Below are positions 13,156-25,347 of a DNA stretch of 64,000 nucleotides, piece after piece; positions within the stretch are counted from its first letter, which is position 1; each line of letters starts with the position of its first letter. Source of the DNA: Dromaius novaehollandiae (taxonomy: Eukaryota > Chordata > Aves > Casuariiformes > Dromaiidae); NCBI RefSeq assembly GCF_036370855.1, contig NC_088101.1, positions 35,116,585 through 35,180,584 on the forward strand. The letters run 5' to 3'. The notes beneath the pieces are model-generated. The model was not told the origin of the DNA. It ran no database searches and saw only the letters and a program-made list of their open reading frames with translations. The position numbers were made by a program, and so were the translations under genes.

Positions 13156-15234
13156 GTAAGAAAAGACATAAATTTAGTGATGAAATACAGATTCCATAGG
13201 CTGAATAATAATACGGGGGGAGCATATGATCTCGTTCCGCATTACCAAGTACAATGTACTTTTAGAAAGTGCCCTTAAGTAAACTTTTCTAGCTTTATAG
13301 TTGAATAAGCCTTATGACTAATTAAAAATTGAGATTTTGGCGACGTAGGGGCTATCACAGTTTTCACATAACAGCATATGTTAATATATACTTGTTATCT
13401 GAGCACATGTAGTCTTCCACTTCTTTAGAAAGAAAAAATTTCAGAAGTGTTAACTTAGTTGTTACTAATACCAAAAAAAACCAACCAAACAAACAAAAAA
13501 ACGGGTAGTCCCAGCCTTTCCTCCTGGATGTGGAAAGGCACGGTTTGACATACTCTAGTGAGAGCTCACAAAAAGCAATATAAATTAATTAGTAATGGAA
13601 ATGAGTTGATCTGTTTAAATACCCATTATTAAACATTTCATAGTTTTTAAGGAAACTACAAAAGCAAACAATATCTCTAGCTTATGGAATAAAAGTCATC
13701 TGGAATGAGAGGTAGGATACTTCTATATACTAGAAAAATAAAGTGAGTTAATATCAATGATAGTAAGTTATTTAGAAAGGTGTAGCCAGAGTATCAATTG
13801 TAGCCTGTCAGCATGGCTGCCACAGACCTGTGCTAATTTACACTAGCTTCTAGATTGCTGATTAATGAATAATGCAAGTCCTATTTTTCCCTTCTTTACT
13901 TTTTTTTTTTTTAAAGAGATTGACGAATTGTTATTGTAAGTTCTGTCTTTTGTAACTAGTATATAAAAAGCATATGAAGTTAACCTTATTTTTAGAACAT
14001 AGTTCTCCAGCAATGTCATATTAGTGTGATGGTGCTGCAATGGATGTTTAAATGCAATTACTTTATTGCTTTTTTTAGAGCATGTAGCTTAATGGCATAT
14101 GTGGTTGATTTGAACTAGTCACAGTAAGTATGCAGTCCTTGGTGCAAGTCCTGCAGTAATGGAGTGTCTTCTCCTGACAGTGAATCTAAGACCATTTCTC
14201 TGTAAAAGTGCAGAACAGTAAGTCTCCTATGACACTGTTTCATGGCTTGCTGCACAGATAATAACAGGCCATGAACAGGTGAGGGACACTATACAGTGGC
14301 AAGATTGTCTAGTCTTTATCAGACATCCAGAAGTAGCCAAACTAGGAATGACTCCCAATACTGGGAGAGTTTTGAATCTGCCCAGTGTCACAGAAGGAGA
14401 TTTTTGATGTATTGCTTGCCTAGTCTTTTGGTAGATGTCAAGGTGCTTTTTATGGAAGGCAAAAATCCTCTAGCCTCCTCTACTACTCTACTAACGCCAG
14501 CACCCTACCAGCTTGGAAAATGTTAATACAGATGAGGAAAAAGGAGGCACAAAGTTAAAATCTCTCTCATTCAAGCACCAACTGACAGTGCATACCACAG
14601 TTCAAAAAAACTTTAAGTTTGACTTCCAGAGAGGTTAAGCTAGGCAATAGTAAAGCCAGCCTAGGCAGTCAGGACTTGATATGCAATAATGCTTAAGCCC
14701 TCACAGACATCACTGATGTAAAACTAACTGCTCAGAAACAGTGCAAATAAGGCTCTGCTGCACCTCAGAAATTGCACCTCTAAAATTCTAGACTTTTGTC
14801 TGCAGTAACACACCCAAAATTAGAGGAAGCTCACATTCACATTAGGAAGAGGACTTTGCTCCTGTGCTGTTCCTTTCTATTCTGAAATTCAGTCTCTTCC
14901 CCGAGTTACACAAACATTGTTACTGCTGATCACACTGTAGTGAAACTTTTTTTTTTTTGATAACCACTTCCAGACACAATTAATAGTTCTCCTCTTCATC
15001 TAAAATTAAACAAATAAGACATGTAGCATGCACTGCACAAAGATCTGAAATATAGGTGGGTTGCTCTCCAGGAAGAATGAACTCCCAAAATGAGGCCTCT
15101 TAATACAAGATCTGCTACCAATACCAGAGCGTTTTCCCAGTAGTGAAAAGGGAGGGAGAGTCACTCAAAAGTTGAAAGGGAAATTCAGAGCAAGTGAAAA
15201 AAGTTTACCTGGAAATATCACTTTGTTAACTTGG

Positions 15235-15511
15235 AGGGAGAGGGAGAGGGAGAGGGAGAGGGAGAGGGAGAGGGAGAGGGAGAGGGAGAGGGAGAGGGAG
15301 AGGGAGAGGGAGAGGGAGAGGGAGAGGGAGAGGGAGAGGGAGAGGGAGAGGGAGAGGGAGAGGGAGAGGGAGAGGGAGAGGGAGAGGGAGAGGGAGAGGG
15401 AGAGGGAGAGGGAGAGGGAGAGGGAGAGGGAGAGGGAGAGGGAGAGGGAGAGGGAGAGGGAGAGGGAGAGGGAGAGGGAGAGGGAGAGGGAGAGGGAGAG
15501 GGAGAGGGAGA
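15235..15511 (+). repeat. (GGGAGA)n hexanucleotide microsatellite, about 46 copies
   Basis: An essentially uninterrupted 277-bp purine array on the + strand. It is open in several frames on both strands, giving Arg-Glu, Gly-Glu, Leu-Ser and Leu-Pro polymers, none of which is a gene. The regularly spaced GGG runs and the strand asymmetry are compatible with G-quadruplex or triplex structure. It lies inside the long-isoform SCOC intron. Confidence 0.97.
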
Positions 15512-18500
15512 ATATAGTAAGATTCATGGTGAACCTGATAACCAGGTCTGTTTATTCTGACAGTGAACAATACCTGGAAGCTAGACAGAAAGGTATAAGA
15601 AAATTCTAGCCAATAGTAGGCAGAGACTATCATATGCTTTGTAGCATATGGTTTTCCTTAGCTCTCCCAACTAAAGTTAAGACTGATTAATATGACCCTG
15701 GAGGGCAGAGGCTGACAAAGAGAATAGGCCTTATAGCTATAACAGTGAGAAGAACAACTACAGACAAGCAGGGGCTGGAGGAGGAGAAAAGTATTATACA
15801 GTGCAAGAAAAAAAGATTCCTTAGGATAGACAGCAGCAAGTTCATGCAAGGAATAAAGAAACAGGACAAGCAAAATATAGATCTTGAAATAAATCATAAA
15901 CAAGTGGACTTTGCCTGAGGATGAGCTGATGAGGTAGAAGCAAGTGTTCCATAATTAAAATTTAAGTAGGATCACAAAGAAGTACTGGTTTTAATGAACT
16001 ACATTATGTTTGCACTCACCACATAAGGCTTTCCCCCATCTTTTAAAATGTACTAACACAGACAAGTAGAAGAATGTGTTACATATATACAATCTGATAA
16101 CATAATCTGAAAACAAACAAGTCTTCATGTCAGAGTTTCTTTAGTATAGTAAAAAGCTATTGTGGCAAAGCAACAGGGGTTTCTGAGCCTGATTAACTGA
16201 GTGCAATCTATAAATATTTAATAGCTATTGCTCTTTCAAAACAGTAGCATTTCACTTGTCATTAAGTATACAGGTATCAAAAATAAATCACTTTAATGTA
16301 AATCAGAATGAAAATGAAATGGTAGCAAGACAAAATTCTTGATCAATATGTTAATAGCAATATCAAAAGCCTCTGAAACCAAGGAAAGCATTCATTAACA
16401 GCATTTGTGAGAGGTAAAAAATATTTTCACCTTTAGTGAAAGAAATACCCTTTCATTTACAAAAATCATAGCCCTTGACTGATAAACTTCCCCCACAAAA
16501 TTGCAGACCCAAATGAAAGTACAGAGGAAGTGAAACCAAAAAATAAAACAAAACAGTGAAACAACAGCTAACAGGCACATAAGCTTCTTTTTTTTTTTTT
16601 TTTTAAATACTACTTCCCAGAAAGCCAACATCAAGACTGAATTTCTCCTGTATAACCCTCTTTAAAAAGCAGAAACAAACCTCGGAATATTTAGGCCTAA
16701 CTAAATAAAACAGGAAAATAGTTTTTCATCTCATTGTTACCAGTAAAGCTTTATGGAACCTTGCTAAAAAGTCCTTCCACAAAATATGGTGACATATATA
16801 CAGCAGATGATTACAAGGAGGATCAGAATGGTAAGAGGCCAACATTATGTCATATATGTTGGTATTTACAGCCTGACACTGCAAAGAGTGCCATTCACTT
16901 CATCCTCCATCTTCTATGCACAAGTTTTTTTTTTAAAAAGGGTTGTTCCGTTCTTCATTCTGCACTCATCTGTGTGCAGTCAGTGTACAAATGAACACAT
17001 GTGCCCCTGCACGATCTTGCAATCAGATAGGATACAGTTTCCTCAGAGGGGACACCTCTTTAGAATTAATGAAAGAGTACAGCTTTCTAAGGCTCTCTTT
17101 TTGTAGGCTTTCTAAAGAGGTTCCCTCCCCCCACCCCCCCAACTATATGCTCATAGATTACCTCATCCAGTGAAGTCCCATTCTCATTTGGTGCCTAAGG
17201 CTCTACCAGAACATAGACAGTAATTATGGACATATACAATAGTTAGATTGATGTGAGCCAAAAGAGCTGTTCATTTTGTATAATAATTTGATTTTGTCTG
17301 GAAAAGTGCAAAACTAAAAACTACTCACAAATTCTGCATTTGACAAAAGTCTTTCTTTAAGCTGTGGCTGTAAATTTGCACAAGGTATTATGTGCTACAA
17401 GCCTCTTGTGGTTGTTGGGAGAGTAACAATAATTGTACAGAATTGTACAGAAAGCAAGATCACTAAGAAAAGGCTTCTTGGAGGCTGTCTTTCTCTGCAG
17501 AGAAATGAAATGGTAAAGTTTTAACATAAAGGGTCTGTACTAGTTACTATTGCAAGGAAAAAGTATTAAGCCAGTAGTATTCCTTATCATCTTTTTTTGT
17601 GGCAATGCTAGTTAAAGGAGAAATGCTACAGTTCAAATAGTGAACTCATCTCAGAAATATGTACAATACCTTCTGTTGATGAAAAGGAGAATACATTTCT
17701 ATTCTACTGATGAACAGTAAAGCCTCTGTTATCACTTAGTTTACACTGGCATCTCTAGTGTCTGAAACATTGCCAAAAAGGAAGTGAACGGCTTGTTGAT
17801 TTGCACTGTGTACCATGGAAAAACAGGATGCATACAAGTTTTAGAAATAAAACATCTGAAGCTGTTTGCTATGAACAGCAATGGACTACTAGAATCTGAG
17901 TCAAGAGCAATAAAATTACCTCTCATAATTTTTTAACTGTGCATGTACATGCATTCAAGTTAACTCCTATTGATGCTTAATATCCTAGAGAGGTTGTTGC
18001 TATTTTAAACAAAAATGCTCTTTTCAGTGAAACAGAATAAATTAATTCCTTATGCCAGCAATGTCAGCTAGTTTTAGGAAATCTTAATTGGAACTTAGGA
18101 TACACATAAGTATAGATAATTACACTTGTACAGTGAAACTTGCTGTTCTTGTAAATTGAAGATAATATAAGGCTACAATATCATGAATGCCTCCCCTGCT
18201 TTGGCAAAATGCCTCAGAAAATATTATAAAAAGAATAATAAAAAAAGAAATGCATTAGCACTGGTTCTTACTTCCATCTAAGTCAGTTTTTACTTCAGGA
18301 TCACTGGCATCTTGCTAAAAATTATAAGCTGTGTAGCTCTTCAGTCAGAAAATCCACTTACCTGATGCAAAAGATCTGGTGTATAATGTAAAAACACTTT
18401 AATAACCAGAAAGACTGAACAGCAGAACATTACTTAGGGCAGTATTCAAGTATTTCCAGTAATAAAGACAATCCTCTTATTTCTTATTTAAACAGCACTG

Positions 18501-21500
18501 AGTGAATATTAGTATGTTGTTATGCTGTTCCACAAGACAAAAAAAATCAATTTGCAGCATTTGTGAATATTATTTCGTCTTCTTTATAGGGTATATTTTC
18601 TCTGAAGAAGAGAGCAATAAGTTCATAAACAAAAACAAAGGAGAAAAGCTTTGAACATTGGCTATGCCAAATCACTTGGTGTTGTGCTGCATATTCCAAA
18701 GACTCAAGTAAACAACTACAAAGTAAAGTTGACTGATTTGCATCTACTTACATGCAATTACTATTTACCCCTTTACTTTTGCCCTTCCCAGCAAGTGAGG
18801 AACAACAGAGAAGCAAGTGCTGCCAGGTCCCCATCAAGTGGAAGCTAGTCTTTAGGAAGACAAATCCGATTGGTTCCAGAGGTGGTATATGACTTCCTAT
18901 ACATTTCTGAGATTAGACACTAATGGCACATTCAAATCACTACAACTGATCAGGAGCATAACCCACCTATTGTGTCATAGCTTGCTTTTTATATATTATG
19001 CCAAAGCAACATCATCCAGTTGTTTAAGATGGTATATTTTATGTAAAGGCATAGACAAGAAGAAGGGTCAGCATTGTTTTTCTGTGTTCCTTGCAATACT
19101 CCAAGGAACAGTCGCCAAACAAGCCTTCCCATGCTAGTAAATTTAAAGAGCTGGAAATGACACTTTTTAAATATAAAAGTTAATGATACTATAGGCTGAT
19201 AAAGAAGTGTTATATAGGGGGCTTCAATTGGCCTTCTTCAGTCAAGAAGGACACCAAGCACAGTGTCTTCTCCAAAATGCAAGATACTATTTAGTGGCTC
19301 TATTCCAGAACACGCTGTGCATTATAAAAGATTTGTTTTGCACCAGGGGTATGGTGGCAGGGGAAATATACTCTAAATCCAAATAATTTCAAACTCAAAA
19401 AGTGCACAAGTTTCTTTGAGGATGTAGTACCCAATGCAAGACAGCTAAGGAATGTAAAAAAAAAAACAGCTAAGCCCTATGATAGAGCAGCCATGCTAAG
19501 CTTCTGTGGGTTTGGTTGATTTCTCAAAAATTATAATTTTGGCTTTTTTTTAATGTGGTAATATAGCATCTATTTAGGACCCTGGGATCCACCTTTTTGC
19601 ATTAGAAAATAGCAGGATGGTAGGAAGACAAACCTATATACGTGAAAGCAAGATGAACTAGTTCTGTTCTCTGTGGAAGATACAACCTGCAGCATCAATC
19701 CAGTCATCTTGGTTCCTTGACTGGGTAGATCAGGGATGTGCTATCGCTCCCTGATGGCTCAGTACTTTGGTATCCTTTCTTTGGAAATCTAGGGATGAAG
19801 GTGGGGGAGGAAGAAAACACATGCATTAATCCTACTGTGACATGGAGTTGAGACATAGCCAGGCCACAGACAAACTGTTTCTAAACTTTGGGACCCATAA
19901 GCATGGGCCAGCTCCACAATCACAGGTCCTAGGGTAAAGGGTATTAAGCAGCTTCAATAGGAAGATATGTTGTGTAAGGTCCATTACACTCAAGCGTGCC
20001 ACAGTTTAAAGCTAAGGAAGCCTCTGTCCAACTCTAACACTAACCTAACAACACAGACTACTATGTAGACTAAAGCCTCCATCTGTTCTCTGCTGGCAGC
20101 CACTCTGTGCAATGCTAACAGTGGAGGCCCAGATACAGATTATTTTATGTAAATAGAAAACTCACACAGAATAATTTTTGAAAAGAAGTTTCAGCCCGGT
20201 ACATCTCAAACACAGTTAAGAATAAAACCCAAAAACCTACACTACAGTCTGAATACAAAACCAGGCAAAACAGACAAATTAACCCTCAACAGTATACGTA
20301 GCAAAACAGGAACAGCAGGTAAACCTGCAGCTCTTCGAATTGCTACTCTGTTTTGTCTGCAACAGTATAGGAAACAATGTGTCTGGATCCCATTCAGTGG
20401 GACACATTATTTACTATCAAATATTCTTTACTTTGCTTATTTTGAGACAGCTTAGATAAGAAACAGCAAGTATGATGCAGTGAGCAAAGAGGAACTTCTG
20501 CAGCAGTGAGGGATATTTCCCAAAGATTAGCCTGTAAAGATTTTTTTTTTGCTGTTACAGTATAAAACACAGAAGCTTTATTCACCTGGTAAGCCAGCTC
20601 TCTATCCACCCATCTGTATCTATTTGTAAACTGTGGCCATATTTCCTCTTCTCCCCCCCACCCCCCTTAATCATATGCTGGAGACAGTCCCTTGAGAGGG
20701 AATTAGGAGAACCTGCTGATTGCCAAGCATGCCACGTAACAAGTGCAATAGGCAAGATCATAACAGGGTAACAAGCACCTGTCATTTTAAAAACAGTCAT
20801 CAAGGAGAGTTACTAACAAGTTCCTAAAGCCCAGCTACCATCTGAGAGGACTGCTTGCAGGGATTAAGAAGGATTTCTGGGGTTAAAAAGGCCTTTTATA
20901 GAGAGGGTAATATACTTTGTTCTAAGCAGACCAGCTAACAGAAGGAGAGAGGGGGGTCACAACATTCATTTTCCAATACAAACAGACTGTAGCAGCTCTA
21001 GTTAAAATATGTTTTCATAACCTGAACAACATTCATTCTAATCTGAATCATCTGATTGTGAGGTTAAATCAGTTATTTAAATAACAAAATGTTAATTGTG
21101 GAGGTATCCAGAAGATGCAAGATATTAGAAAGACATATTTTCCAAAGTGTATTAAAGAAAATATAGTAGAGGACACACTTTCCAAATGCCACACCTACAG
21201 GGCATTAAATTATTTAACTAAAATGGGATATATTTCTGCCCCACCACTGTAACATACAGGTCAAGAACCAGTAAGAAAAGAGTTTCCCAAAACCTGATAA
21301 TAAAAGGGTAAAAAGTGGCAGCTTCAGATTGCAGCAGATCACTCTATTTGACCAATACAAGGCCTGAGTGCGGAAGGAGAAAACTCCTCAAAGGTAACAA
21401 AATCCCTCAACCATCCTTGTTTTGTTCTTCTTTCTGCCTCTGTTGCAAATGAGTAGGAGCCTATTTTGGGCCAAATGACTTCAATACACCCGAGTAATCA

Positions 21501-21702
21501 AACATAAGCACAGGCGTATTCAAGTACAGAGTGGTTCACAGGCAACATATTAATTTAATATTTCAAGCTGAAGGAAAGGTGTTCAAACATCTTACAAAAC
21601 ATCAAGATATTTCCTATCCAAAACCATGCAAATTATGAGCAAGGAGATCCAACTTCTACTAAAAACTTTGATCACACAGAGTATCTCAAATCTCATAGTG
21701 CT

Positions 21703-21790
21703 GCCATTAATGTAAATTCTTTAAGATAGAAGACTAGCATTTTGTTCTCCATTTGTACGGCACTTAGAGCAATAGGATTTCGATGTTTAT
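21703..21790 (+). repeat. Possible remnant of an ancient amniote interspersed repeat
   Basis: The stretch contains TTGTTCTCCATTTGTACGGC followed by ACTTAGAGCAATAGG. This resembles the widespread old amniote repeat tail of the form tttgtacagcgcctagcacaatgg. The family name is uncertain and the match is judged by eye. Confidence 0.35.
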
Positions 21791-22799
21791 GTCTTCTAGA
21801 CATTTTAAAGATACAAGTAATGAATTATAGCAATAGAAAGCAATTTCCTTTAATAACCTATAACAAGCCTCAAGAACAAAGAGAAATGGTGTCCATTTTC
21901 CAGTACCTCAGGATAATTGAGTTGTCCTCAGGACAGCTGAGATATCTAGAGCAAAAGAATACCCAAATACACGATATCCATACAGGTACTATGGGGTACG
22001 CAGTACACGGTCACTTCAGTGAAACCATTAGCTCCCACATGTTATCTCTGCTGTGGCTCACAGACTGTCCTACCAGGTCCAAAGGGAGCGTCCTGTACAA
22101 CATGTCTTGCAAGGGTTTCACTCTAGGGACCCAGGCAAGCTGGCAGCGCATTTGTGCAAACGCTATTAACTTTGAGGGAACACAATATAGAAACAAAAGT
22201 GCTGGTTTGCAGTTATTTAACCTGGCTAGACTAGAGCAACTATGTGAAGTTACTTAGGTTTCTTTGTGATACATCCTCCAATGCTGTAAGATCCAGAAGC
22301 AAGGTGCTAAATCACAGGTTTCTTAGCCTGCATGCTCTGTTGTGCTAAAGGCTAATCCACTGGAAGCAGCGCAGCCACGCTTACATAGCACTGCACCTGA
22401 GCAAGTAAACCCTGCTGGACTCCAGCTGCTTGAAAACTGTCTCCTCTCCCTCCAAATGCCTTCATATATGACCGAGAGTTAACTGAAGTCACACATTTTT
22501 GACTTCTCTGCAGTGTTTCTCAGGCTTTGCCAGCCTACGCAGTACTGAAAGAGTTACACACTGAAGAAAACATGCCTTACTTAATTTCTTCTGAACACAA
22601 CAAAGAGTGGCAAACCACCGGTTAAGGACCGGCACTCTAAATATCTGCAGTAACATTTCTGTGCAAAACGAATTTGTTTTTACCAGAGAAACACTGATAT
22701 GAGTTCAGCCACATACTTACTTTCATTATTTCAGCTGTAATTCAGCAGCACGATTTAACTGGAAAAGGACTGCACGCCACTAAAAACAAACACCCAAAC

Positions 22800-24100
22800 C
22801 CCGCCGCTGCCGCCACCACGCAGCGGGGGCTGTGACAGCCTTTCCCGGACACCAGAGGGACCCCTCGCTCCGCACGCCGCTGCCGCGCCTGCACCGCCCG
22901 CCACGGCGCCAGGCGCCGACCGTTGCGCGGGGAGGGGGCGGGCGCGAGGCGGCGACCGCTGGCGGGGAGGGGCGAGGCGCCGACCGTCGGGGGGGAGGGG
23001 GGCGAGCGCTACCCGGCCTCCCTTCAGCGCAGGCCGGCGCCGCCCTGCCCGTCCCGGTGTGACGGGGCGCTGCGGGCTCTCGGTGCCATCTCGAAGTTCA
23101 CAGTAGCCTCTCGCAGGGCCGGGGCGGCCCCAGAGGAGCGCGCCCCTCGCAGAGCGCCGCTCTCACACGAGGCCTTTATAGCCGGGGCAAACACCAGTGA
23201 GCTGCTAAACGAGTGCCTGCGCCCAAGGTGTGGGGGAGCCGCCCGGGACGCCAAGGCGCCCGAGCCCCTCTGCGGGGAGGGCTACACGGCCCGGCCCGGC
23301 CCGGCGAGACTGCAGCGGCACCACCCCCGCCGGCTCGGGGCGGGCGGCACCTGCTCTGCACCGCTGCCGCGTACCAAGCGCGGCACTCGCCCGCGCACAG
23401 CGAGGAAGGCAGGCGCCTTTGGCGGCGACGGGCCGCAGGGCGAGCGCGGTGCTGCCCTCGGTCCGGCCACGGCCGCAAGTGGCGGAGGCGCACGAGGCCC
23501 GACCGGCGCCGGGCACGCCGGTGGGCGCCGATCCCGCGCAAGCCGCCGCCCCGCCCCTCCCGCCATAGCCGGCACGCCCCGCCCCGCCGCCCGGATTGGC
23601 CGCGCCCGGCGCTCGCGTGCAGCGGCTCTCTCGCCCCGGGGTGGGAGGAGGGAGAGAGGCGGTGCGCGCGCAGGGCCGGCGGCGCAGGCGCGGCGGGAGG
23701 TGGCGGAGCGGCGGCGCCGGGCCGGGCCGGGCCGGGGCGCAGCCCGCAGGAAGGCGGCGGCGGCGCGAGGTAGGGGCTGGGCGCGGGGGCGGCGGCGGGG
23801 CGGGGCCTGGCAGGCGTTGGCCGCCGCGGGGACGGCGCGGCCGGGCGGCTCCCGGCGAGGAGGGGGGGTGCGCGGTGGTGCCCCTCCGCGGCAGTGCTGC
23901 GAGGCGGCCGCGGGCCGCCCTGCCCGCGGCGGGGGGCGCCCCAGCCCGGTCTGCGCCCGCCCGCCCGCCCGATCCGTGGGCCCAGGCCGCCCGCGGCACG
24001 GGGGGGCGGCGGGAGGCCGGTGCCGGCGAGGCGGGTGCCCCAGCGTGCGGGCAGGGGCGGGCGGTGCGGTGGTCGCCTTGCGCTGCCGTAGGTCTTTAAT
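22800..24100 (+). promoter_or_regulatory. SCOC: CpG island, proximal SCOC promoter
   Basis: An abrupt change to very GC- and CpG-rich sequence begins near 22.8 kb and fades near 24.1 kb, just before the first common SCOC exon. An inverted CCAAT box (ATTGG, 23595-23599) and many GC-box-like GGGCGG elements are present, with no obvious TATA box at a defined start. This is a typical housekeeping promoter, fitting the broad expression known for SCOC. The exact start site cannot be read from sequence. Confidence 0.85.
23600..23769 (+). other. SCOC: Probable proximal 5' exon of SCOC (boundaries partly inferred)
   Basis: A donor-like GCGAG/GTAGGG places a 3' exon edge at 23769, 625 bp before the acceptor of the next exon. 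The 5' edge is only approximate. Transcripts from here would carry this as 5' UTR and start translation at 24445. The frame joined across the splice happens to stay open, but it contains no ATG after 22923, so I treat this exon as non-coding. Confidence 0.5.
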
Positions 24101-24394
24101 AGCCGCTTCTAGAAGGATCTGTGCGGGGAGGGAGGGAGGCAACTGCATCACCGATACGCACGGGTATTTCGTGTACTGGAGGGTAAGCTGGGGCACCGTT
24201 AATCAAGGAGTTATGTTTACGTACCACAGTAGAGCTCTAACGTGAAAATAACTAACGTTAGAAAAATGTTGTTTTGCCTTAGGCTTAAGTGGTGGCTTTT
24301 CCAACACCAATTAGCAGAGCCCATCTAAAAATCAAATATAAATGCAGTTATTACAGTGACAGTTGCCTCTTCTAACTTTTGTTTCTTTAAACAG

Positions 24395-24466
24395 AACATC
24401 GCTCAGGAATATACTGCTCAAAAGTGGAAAGCGCCCATTCTACAATGATGAATGCTGACATGGATG
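24395..24466 (+). CDS. SCOC: SCOC exon with the common start codon
   Basis: The acceptor TTTAAACAG precedes 24395 and the donor GTATAA follows 24466. The short form starts at the first of two tandem ATGs (24445). In the long form the whole exon is coding: before MMNADMD it adds HRSGIYCSKVESAHST, which corresponds in position to the human segment beginning HSSRIL. Confidence 0.93.
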
Positions 24467-25347
24467 GTATAAACTTCTTAATGTTGTTATTCTTTGTTGT
24501 TATTTTTGCTACACTACAGCTATTGCATTAAAGCTTGTATGATTTATTGCAGCTGTTGAAGCTGAGAATCAGGTGGAGTTAGAAGAGAAAACACGGCTTA
24601 TTAATCAAGTTTTGGAACTGCAGCACACACTTGAAGGTTAGCGGTTTGGCACATTAGATTTTCTTTATAAGCATAGCATTAAACAAAAGAGAACCTCGCT
24701 GTTCTGCCTACCTTACTCTGCAAGTGCTGCTGTCCAGAAGAAATGTTCCTTATGCGGTTGAAGTTTTATTAACAAGATCTTAGTAGAACCTTGAGCGATA
24801 CCAAGCAGGTTTTGTTTTTAGCACTGTAAGTGTTTGCTCAACTCTCCTAAAGCGCAAGAGGCAAAAAGGGGTGACCATCTTTGAGCCTGTTCATAATTGA
24901 AACTTTGTTTCCAAGCAATTTAATTTGCTGTAGCTTAATTCAAGAACAGTCTGGAAAAGAATCAAGAGACAGATTAACAATTAGCTTGTGTAACATATTT
25001 GTCATAAAATACTGTGCTACAAATAATTTTTGAAAAAAGGTCTTTAGGTAAAACTTGGAGTAGCACAGTGTTTTAAAAGGTAATACCACACAGCCATGTT
25101 TCCCATGTTAAAAACGTGAATAGATTGATGTAGGCACACAGAACGTATTCTTTATTGTATGCAACAACGTCTGATGTTTCTTATGATTAATATCACTTTC
25201 ACAGATCTGTCAGCACGAGTAGATGCTGTCAAGGAAGAAAACTTGAAACTGAAATCAGAAAACCAAGTTCTTGGACAGTATATAGAAAATCTGATGTCAG
25301 CATCTAGCGTTTTCCAAACAACTGACACAAAAAGCAAAAGGAAGTAA
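24445..25347 (+). CDS. SCOC: Short coiled-coil protein, common 82-residue form
   Basis: Joined coding segments 24445-24466, 24553-24636 and 25205-25347 make 249 nt, or 82 residues plus TAA, the same length as the standard human short form. The protein starts MMNADMDAVEAENQ. Residues from about 10 to 60 form one long heptad-like coiled coil containing [15 protein letters not shown] and [15 protein letters not shown], followed by a short basic tail ending KSKRK. SCOC is a small Golgi/trans-Golgi protein that binds the GTPase ARL1, and with FEZ1 it acts in autophagy and axonal transport (the worm homologue is UNC-69). These roles are known for the family, not read from the sequence. Splice junctions are canonical and in phase. 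The reading frame upstream of the ATG in the same exon is open, which fits the longer isoform described at 13092. Confidence 0.95.
24553..24636 (+). CDS. SCOC: SCOC coiled-coil exon A
   Basis: An 84-nt exon with acceptor TTGCAG and donor GTTAGC, phase 1 to phase 1. It encodes the first half of the coiled coil, from the split Ala codon through QHTLE. The upstream intron is very short (86 nt). Confidence 0.95.
25205..25347 (+). CDS. SCOC: SCOC terminal coding exon
   Basis: The acceptor TTTCACAG precedes 25205. The exon encodes the second half of the coiled coil and the C-terminal tail ([13 protein letters not shown]) and ends with TAA at 25345-25347. The open frame extends back into the intron to 25159, but the conserved protein and the acceptor set the exon start at 25205. 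Confidence 0.95.

Larger units (their letters stand above)
13156..24394 (+). other. SCOC: SCOC intron 1 of the long isoform
   Basis: This runs from the GTAAG donor at 13156 to the CAG acceptor at 24394. It holds the GGGAGA microsatellite, a T17 run at 16588-16604, an old repeat remnant near 21.7 kb, and the CpG island with the proximal SCOC promoter. I see no other convincing exon. A 171-codon frame at 21742-22257 is discussed under rejected items. Confidence 0.7.

Noticed and set aside
15165..15633. Long Arg-Glu, Gly-Glu, Leu-Ser and Leu-Pro frames on both strands
   Set aside because: They are translations of the GGGAGA microsatellite and have no independent coding evidence.
21742..22257. 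171-codon + strand frame upstream of the SCOC island
   Set aside because: Its start overlaps what looks like an old repeat tail. It has no recognised domain, and no splice or promoter evidence supports it.
22832..24245. Frames up to 440 codons in the SCOC CpG island, both strands
   Set aside because: Stop codons are rare in very GC-rich DNA. The products are Ala/Arg/Gly/Pro-rich with no domain, and they overlap each other in five frames.
25159..25347. Single-exon frame starting [15 protein letters not shown]
   Set aside because: The first part is intron sequence. The acceptor at 25201-25204 and the SCOC protein set the real exon start at 25205.
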